This document shows positions 6,342 through 10,137 of a DNA stretch of 10,137 nt, in pieces. The notes under the pieces were generated by a model that worked only from the letters and a program-made list of their open reading frames with translations, searched no databases and was not told the DNA's origin. The position numbers and the translations under genes are program-made. The DNA comes from Jimgerdemannia flammicorona (Eukaryota > Mucoromycota > Endogonomycetes > Endogonales > Endogonaceae): assembly GCA_003990745.1 (NCBI GenBank), contig RBNI01007609.1:1-10137 (forward strand). Direction: 5' to 3'. Numbering within the stretch: position 1 is the first letter of the stretch; every line of letters starts with the position of its first letter.

Positions 6342-6970
6342 ACTTGGTAGCAGTAGTTTACAATCTAATTCCACTTTAAGACACTTCCTCACCTTGCTAC
6401 AAACCCTTCTGAGAATTCCTACAAGTTGATATAAAGCCCAACCTCTGAACTGGAATTTATCCTGAACTATCTGATAATTTGGAGAGAATTGAACCTGGTG
6501 TATAAGGACAATTTGACCTCCACACCTGCAATAAGTGGGACAAACTTCATTTGAAGAAAGAAATACTCCAGTTAAATCAGCAAATAGGCGAAACCTTATT
6601 CACTGAACTCCTTGCTCTACACCCAGTAAGTCAAGATGAAGAAGGTCTTATAGAAGTCTTCTTTACTTTTCTCAACAAGAGTTTTATCAGCTCCACAAAT
6701 CTGAGTGACCTAGGACAACTATCAGCAGTCTTTCTAGCCTTAGTTTCTCATGAAGCCCAAGCCTCTGTAGCCAAGTGGCTCAACTCTACTGACTTTCACT
6801 ATACCAGGACCAAGACTGCATTATACTACTAATTCCAGAATAGCAAGGCCCAGCATATCCTTAAGAAAGAAGCAAGAGAAACCCTTCATCAACTACCTGA
6901 TCCCGAACCAGAAGTAGGCCCTACTATAGCTCAACCTGAAACTAATACTGAACCAGAACTTGACTTGAAT
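6185..6970 (+). pseudogene. N-terminal Gag-Pol region reading out of the LTR
   Basis: In the register shared with capsid, dUTPase and protease, sequence is open from the TAG at 6182-6184 in U5, across the LTR end at 6341 and the primer-binding-like site (coding NLVAVVY), to a TAA near 6379. It then continues with scattered stops, several being TGA where Arg would be expected, into an open stretch with IGETLFTELLALHP, EVFFTFLN and LVSHEAQASVAKWLNSTDF up to TAA 6830-6832, and on to about 6970 with an acidic PEPEVGPTIAQPE segment. The solo LTR is open in the same register from 5660 to its end. No in-frame ATG is evident early, so the start may lie in R/U5 after splicing or be non-AUG. The protein section is unfamiliar; its place before capsid suggests a Gag N-terminal or matrix-like region. 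Confidence 0.5.
6345..6356 (+). other. Primer-binding-like site
   Basis: TGGTAGCAGTAG begins 3 bp after the LTR end. TGG is the complement of the tRNA CCA end, and the first seven bases match the complement of a fungal initiator-Met tRNA 3' end (TGGTAGC) as I remember it; the match decays afterwards. Position and TGG start make this the likely minus-strand primer site. Confidence 0.6.
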
Positions 6971-7330
6971 TAAGTCCATCTGAAATCAGATATATAACTG
7001 ATTCTGTCTACTTTGATGCTGAGCAAACCCAATTACATGGGGGCCAAACCGAAGAGGAGGAGGAGTATCTCAGTGAATTCGATCCTGGATATACCACTGA
7101 AGGAGACATACCTCCATCAGGACAGAATACACCTATACAGCAACAGACAGCTATCTATCAAGCCCTCACTCCAGACCTACAACTACTACTCTAGCAACTT
7201 ACACAGACTTAAAGAACTCCATCACACTCTGCACCAGTATATACCTCAAATAGTACCAGTAACACTACTACCAGCAGTCCAACCACCTCCAGTAAACAAT
7301 ATGGTGAACCAACAGATTCTAGACCTCACA
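6950..7330 (+). pseudogene. Acidic Gag linker in a shifted register
   Basis: After about 6960 the best-looking protein sequence moves to the +1 register of the window (codons starting 6952, 6955...): DSVYFDAEQTQ, a run of five Glu (EEEEEYLSEFDPGY), Gln/Pro/Ser/Thr-rich sequence, then a stop near 7192 and one near 7213. By about 7290 meaningful coding is back in the main register. Two compensating indels would explain this. The acidic, low-complexity character fits a linker before capsid. The alternative frame that is open here (from 7013) is basic and Tyr/Ser/Leu-rich and probably spurious until about 7290. Confidence 0.4.
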
Positions 7331-8300
7331 GCCCAGGTAGCCATAATGGTAGCAACCATTACTACCTTAGCTAAACAGACCCAACCAACCAAAAATCTGA
7401 GCCTACCTACCTTCAATGGTACTGCACAAGAAGTCCAAAGCTTTATTAGTATAGTTGACACCAACTTCGAAGCCAATCAATGGACCAATGAGTAAGTTGC
7501 TAACTGCATTCTGACAAACAATCAAGACCACACTCTGGAACAACTCTTTGCTACTACTACAGCCTATGTCCGCTGAGTTGTTACATTCTTCTGAGGACCT
7601 GCTGAAGAATGGTGGCAAACTCTTCCTGAAAAACCCCTCACATGGGACATCTGACCTGCAGTAATTACTCAGAATACAGCAAACAATGCCCCAGGATATA
7701 GAGCCCATCCTGCAGCCCCTGGACTAAAACAACTCATGATTGCTCAATACTACAGTGAAACCATGATCACTGAATCTCGAGTAAAACTCCACAACCTCAA
7801 ATTCGATGTACATGGTAAAGAAGAATTCGAAACCTTCTGTACAAAACTCGAATCACTCCTGAACACTATTGGCCTAGGATATATTGCCAATGATGAAGCA
7901 CAAAATGGTACAAGAGCAGACCACCTATTTGATGCACTACCTAAATGGCTTACTAGAAAAATCTGAGAACAAGGTCACCCAGTTGGTTGCAATCACCAAC
8001 AATAGTGCCTAGTAAGAATCAAGACTATGGTCAAGTGAATCCTAACAGCTGGACCAATTCTGCCTTGAAGACAATTTAACAATAAGGAAAAGACTTGAAC
8101 CAAGAAAGAAGAACTCAAGCATGAAGTATCCTGAGCTCTCTCAATATCCACCTCATAGACACTCAGAAATCATGAACCCACCCAGCCGAGTATCTTCAAG
8201 AAACTCACTGAAGGAGAAAGGAATGAACTTTGAAGAAGCAGAGCATGCTTCTACTGCCGAAAGACAGAACATATGGTCAGTGCCTGCCCTAACTGAAAAC
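7290..8300 (+). pseudogene. Gag: capsid-like region and CCHC zinc knuckle
   Basis: Main register. Starts NMVNQQILDLTAQVA, then LSLPTFNGTAQEVQSFI (retrotransposon capsid N-terminus), FF-stop-GPAEEWWQTL at 7586-7624 where FFxGPAxxWW is the hallmark of Ty3/gypsy Gag, and FETFCTKLESLLNTIGL and ADHLFDALPKWLTRKI toward the end of capsid. The zinc knuckle CFYCRKTEHMVSAC at 8246-8287 has exact C-x2-C-x4-H-x4-C spacing, though the usual Gly residues are replaced. Stops interrupt at 7493 (TAA), 7574, 7592, 7652 and 7964 (all TGA at likely Arg codons) and at several TGA/TAG between 8010 and 8240. Gag would assemble particles and the knuckle bind RNA. No indel is needed from 7290 to the protease, so decay is by point changes. 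Confidence 0.85.
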
Positions 8301-8356
8301 CCTGAACAGCAACATGAGCAACTATTACTACTCTACACCACCTCAATAACCTGACC

Positions 8357-8857
8357 ACCAGAACACTGGACTTTGTCAAGTTAAGACAAACTGCTAAGGC
8401 CCCAATCAAAGGAAGTCAAAAAGCAGCTAGATATGACCTGTATACAGCTGAAAAAGCTACAGTCTCCAACCGAGAAGTCAAGCAAGTCTATACAGAAATC
8501 AGCATCCAAATTCTAGAAGGATATATTGGAAGAATATGCTGTCGTAGCAGTCTAGCATTGAAAGGACTCTCAGTAGAAGGAGGAGTCATTGATGAAGATT
8601 ATACAGGCAAAATTATTATTCTTATCTGAAACCACAGTTGGATACCCTTCAAGATTTCCATAGGTTTCTGCATTGCCCAGATCCTATTCAAAAAAATCAA
8701 GTCAAACCTGATAGTCAAGGAAGTCCCTGAACTACTACTCACTATCCGAGGATCCAAAGGATTTGGCTCATCAAACAAGGCCCCAGTCCAACTTACTATA
8801 AATAAAGAAGAACAATTCTATAAGAAAATCGAAGATGGATATATACCAAGTGATTAA
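8357..8857 (+). pseudogene. dUTPase domain within the polyprotein
   Basis: Same register as the zinc knuckle. All five motifs of the trimeric dUTPase family occur in order: motif 1 ARYDLYTAE (8426-8452; usual AGxDL, Gly to Arg), motif 2 GRICCRSSLA (8528-8557), motif 3 GVIDEDYTGK (8582-8611, with the catalytic Asp and the Tyr), motif 4 IGFCIAQILF (8660-8689; usual GDRIAQ, Arg to Cys fits CGC to TGC), motif 5 RGSKGFGSS (8747-8773). One TGA (8627) sits where an Arg before NHS is expected; TAA at 8855-8857 closes the stretch. The enzyme hydrolyses dUTP to dUMP and pyrophosphate and in retroelements is thought to limit uracil in the cDNA. Here it lies between nucleocapsid and protease. Broken and not active. 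Confidence 0.88.
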
Positions 8858-9310
8858 TGTCCCCATGGCATTGGGATATACTCTTTCTGAATGATTGATG
8901 ATTGCTTCTCTTGTGTCAATGAATTGGCTCAAAGAAGAACCAACAGAAGGAAAGCTCCTATAACTGAAATTACTACTATTAGATCAGATAAACTGCTTAC
9001 ACTTCAAGCTTTTATCAACTGAGCACCTGTCAAGATTATAATAGACAGCGGTGTCTCAGGCAACTTCATCAATGAAGAAATAGCCAATAGACTCAAGGTC
9101 TTCACCTCCCCAGTACAACAAACTCAAGCAGTTGCCACAGCTGATGGAATCTCACATGTTATTAGCAAGGAAGTCTGCAATCTACTCTTCCGAATTGGTA
9201 ACTATCAAGTATATATTATCCTCCAAATCATACTACTTCCTGACAACAAAATCATCCTTGAGACTCTATGATTAAAATAAGAAAACCCTATGATTAATTG
9301 GGTAAACCAT
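8858..9310 (+). pseudogene. Aspartic protease (retropepsin)
   Basis: Same register. The active-site block KIIIDSGVSGNFI is at 9032-9070 with Asp at 9044-9046; the usual DSGA has become DSGV, consistent with GCC to GTC. The second conserved block, normally ILG-x-x-WL...NPxIDW, is visible at about 9257-9301 as ILETL-stop-LK-stop-ENPMINW, with TGA 9269-9271 at the Trp position and TAA 9278-9280. Further TGA at 8888 and 9020. About 90 residues separate the two blocks, normal for retropepsin. It would cleave the Gag-Pol precursor. Confidence 0.8.
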
Positions 9311-9565
9311 TCTCTAATCATCAAGAAAGGATGCCACAACTTCAAGCTGCAAGGTGAAAAGGACCCACTCAACTCTAGTGACCCTGGACCAAAGATCACT
9401 TATATCAACAAGCTACAACTCAAGAAATTAGCCAAGAAATGCCCTCTCTTCACCATCTCCATCTGCCCATCTAAAGGAGAACCTGAAAATTCCAAAGAAG
9501 ACTTTTCCAAAGTTGACAGCCATGTTAGACCCCTATTCCAGAAAGTCCAAGACACATTTCTGAAC
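9290..9565 (+). pseudogene. Linker between protease and the missing reverse transcriptase
   Basis: Open stretch in the main register from the protease tail (MINWVNHSLIIKKGCHNFKLQG) through DPGPKITYINKLQLKKLAKKCPLF, basic and Lys-rich, to HVRPLFQKVQDTFL. In complete Ty3/gypsy elements this section leads into the reverse transcriptase; here no LPPxR or later RT block follows. TGA at 9566-9568 marks the approximate deletion joint. Confidence 0.6.
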
Positions 9566-9719
9566 TGAACCATAGAACCATCTATATCTATCATTATTAG
9601 TGAACAAGAAGAATACAAAGTTGAACAAATCCTCAACAAACACAGCCACAAGAATTATCCAAATAGTACAACAACACCGAAACAAATTAGAAGGCCCCAA
9701 TGAGGACATCAAAAGCTAA
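9566..9719 (+). pseudogene. Chromodomain scraps and Pol C-terminus
   Basis: IEPSISIIISEQEEYKVEQILNKH (9572-9643) resembles the start of a chromodomain (usual EYEVExILDxR). The core that should follow (YLVKWKGY...W-E) is absent. In another register IIQIVQQHRNKLEGPNEDIKS runs to TAA at 9717-9719 and looks like the tail after a chromodomain, so a second, frame-shifting deletion removed the middle. Chromodomains direct integrase to marked chromatin in chromoviruses. This fixes the lineage as a chromovirus-type Ty3/gypsy element, with moderate confidence. Confidence 0.6.
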
Positions 9720-9731
9720 GAAGGGGAGAGT
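9718..9731 (+). other. Polypurine tract
   Basis: AAGAAGGGGAGAGT directly precedes TGTAAG of the 3' LTR. A purine run at this place primes plus-strand synthesis in LTR retrotransposons and independently fixes the LTR start at 9732. It overlaps the TAA of the Pol tail. Confidence 0.8.
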
Positions 9732-9832
9732 TGTAAGTACACAACCTCCAAGCCACAGAAATCACATGTCACCCTCTGAACAAGCCACTGAAATCACCTG
9801 CGACCTGTGAATAAATCTGGAAATCACCTGCA
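9732..9832 (+). mobile_element. 3' LTR, first 101 bp only
   Basis: Aligns without gaps to solo LTR 3766-3866 (12 differences) and to copy A 818-918 (19 differences), then homology ends abruptly at CACCTGCA. All LTR copies carry a short internal repetition here (GCCAC-GAAATCAC repeated). The rest of the LTR is replaced by the unrelated sequence at 9833, so no target duplication can be tested. Confidence 0.85.
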
Positions 9833-10137
9833 AGTAGTGCTCCTAACGAGTCAATTTAATCCGGATTGGATTTGGATTGATTCAGATTGAATCCCATCCA
9901 GATCAACTCGGATGAGATTCGAATCCCATCCAGATGGATTCGAATCAGATTCGAATCGGATTCGAATCGGATTCGAATCAACCATTGTTTTGATTTCCAA
10001 ATTAGACAATTAAATGTTTACATCAATAACTTGATGAATAATCATCCAAATTTGATGATCTTGGTGTCATTTGAAAGCCCTTAATAAGGCCTATCTAATG
10101 ATACCAAGAACATTGAAATCCGATCATGCGTTGCTGA
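9833..10137. repeat. Unrelated repeat-like sequence truncating the 3' LTR
   Basis: Starts AGTAGTGCTCCTAACGAGTC right at the break of the LTR. Bases 9860-9936 are a degenerate GATT/GAATC-rich tract in which ATTGAATCCCATCCAGAT (9887-) recurs as ATTCGAATCCCATCCAGAT (9917-). After the 11-bp array the sequence becomes AT-rich and non-repetitive to the window end. CpG is frequent, unlike the neighbouring old element. No protein is supported. Probably the edge of another repeat family that continues beyond the window. Confidence 0.5.
9937..9980. repeat. Four tandem copies of an 11-bp palindromic unit
   Basis: GATTCGAATCN repeated at 9937, 9948, 9959 and 9970. Each unit contains the perfect 10-bp palindrome GATTCGAATC with a central TTCGAA; a lone copy is at 9916-9925. 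Because every unit is self-complementary, the array is identical on both strands and can fold in many ways. Confidence 0.85.

Larger units (their letters stand above)
6342..9731 (+). mobile_element. Internal region of a defective Ty3/gypsy retrotransposon
   Basis: 3390 bp between the 5' LTR end and the 3' LTR start, bounded by the primer-binding-like site and the polypurine tract. Order: Gag N-terminal region, acidic linker, capsid, zinc knuckle, dUTPase, protease, [reverse transcriptase, RNase H, integrase missing], chromodomain start, Pol tail. Except for the linker and the last scrap, everything is in one register, implying a single Gag-Pol frame. CpG is low (about 19 by hand count). It cannot move by itself. 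Confidence 0.88.

Noticed and set aside
8121..8354. 77-codon frame over the zinc knuckle region
   Set aside because: It is in another register than the CCHC motif; the true frame passes through the same bases with stops.
6342..9731. TGA read as tryptophan (altered genetic code)
   Set aside because: TGG is used normally next to the TGA codons (for example EEWWQ), most TGA sit at likely Arg positions, and a homologous copy has CAA in place of one TGA; CpG decay explains this better.
9887..10084. 65-codon frame over the 11-bp array
   Set aside because: The peptide is a translation of the tandem repeat (IRFESDSNRIR type) with no conserved content.
1..10137. tRNA, rRNA or CRISPR array
   Set aside because: No cloverleaf with TTCRANN box and no rRNA-like stretch was found; the only spaced repeats are LTR copies and the 11-bp tandem array, which has no spacers.

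Overview
The window is a nest of broken transposable elements and holds no intact host gene. The organism is most likely a fungus, inferred from element type only: a chromodomain-type Ty3/gypsy LTR retrotransposon and a hAT-type transposase remnant. I cannot name the species.

Layout. 1-190: nothing recognisable. 191-763: decayed C-terminal part of a hAT-like transposase. 818-2192: left two thirds of a very long LTR, heavily decayed ('copy A'). 2193-3366: a compositionally foreign, GC-richer segment ending in AATAAA and a pure run of 78 A, i.e. a retroposed poly(A) RNA or LINE 3' end. 3367-3765 plus 5843-6341: the right part of another long LTR ('copy B'), split by a younger, complete solo LTR of the same family (3766-5837, 2072 bp, ends TGTAAG...CTTACA, 5-bp target duplication CCCTC). 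6342-9731: internal region of a Ty3/gypsy element with primer-binding-like site, Gag, CCHC zinc knuckle, a dUTPase domain, retropepsin and chromodomain scraps; reverse transcriptase, RNase H and integrase are missing. 9732-9832: start of the 3' LTR, cut off. 9833-10137: an unrelated repeat with a palindromic 11-bp tandem array.

Three points stand out. First, the LTR is about 2.07 kb and its U3 part carries its own protein-coding frame (317-365 codons) with its own TATA box and paired TGAGTCA sites; I do not recognise the protein. Second, the Gag-Pol frame is a single register that enters from the LTR (U5), crosses the LTR/PBS border and continues into Gag. Third, a five-motif trimeric dUTPase lies between the nucleocapsid zinc knuckle and the protease.

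Decay. Most in-frame stops are TGA where Arg (CGA) is expected, and CpG is rare (hand count about 6 per kb) in copy A and the internal region but about 20 per kb in the solo LTR and the poly(A) segment. This fits CpG methylation/deamination of old copies and two later insertions. All counts and comparisons were made by eye.
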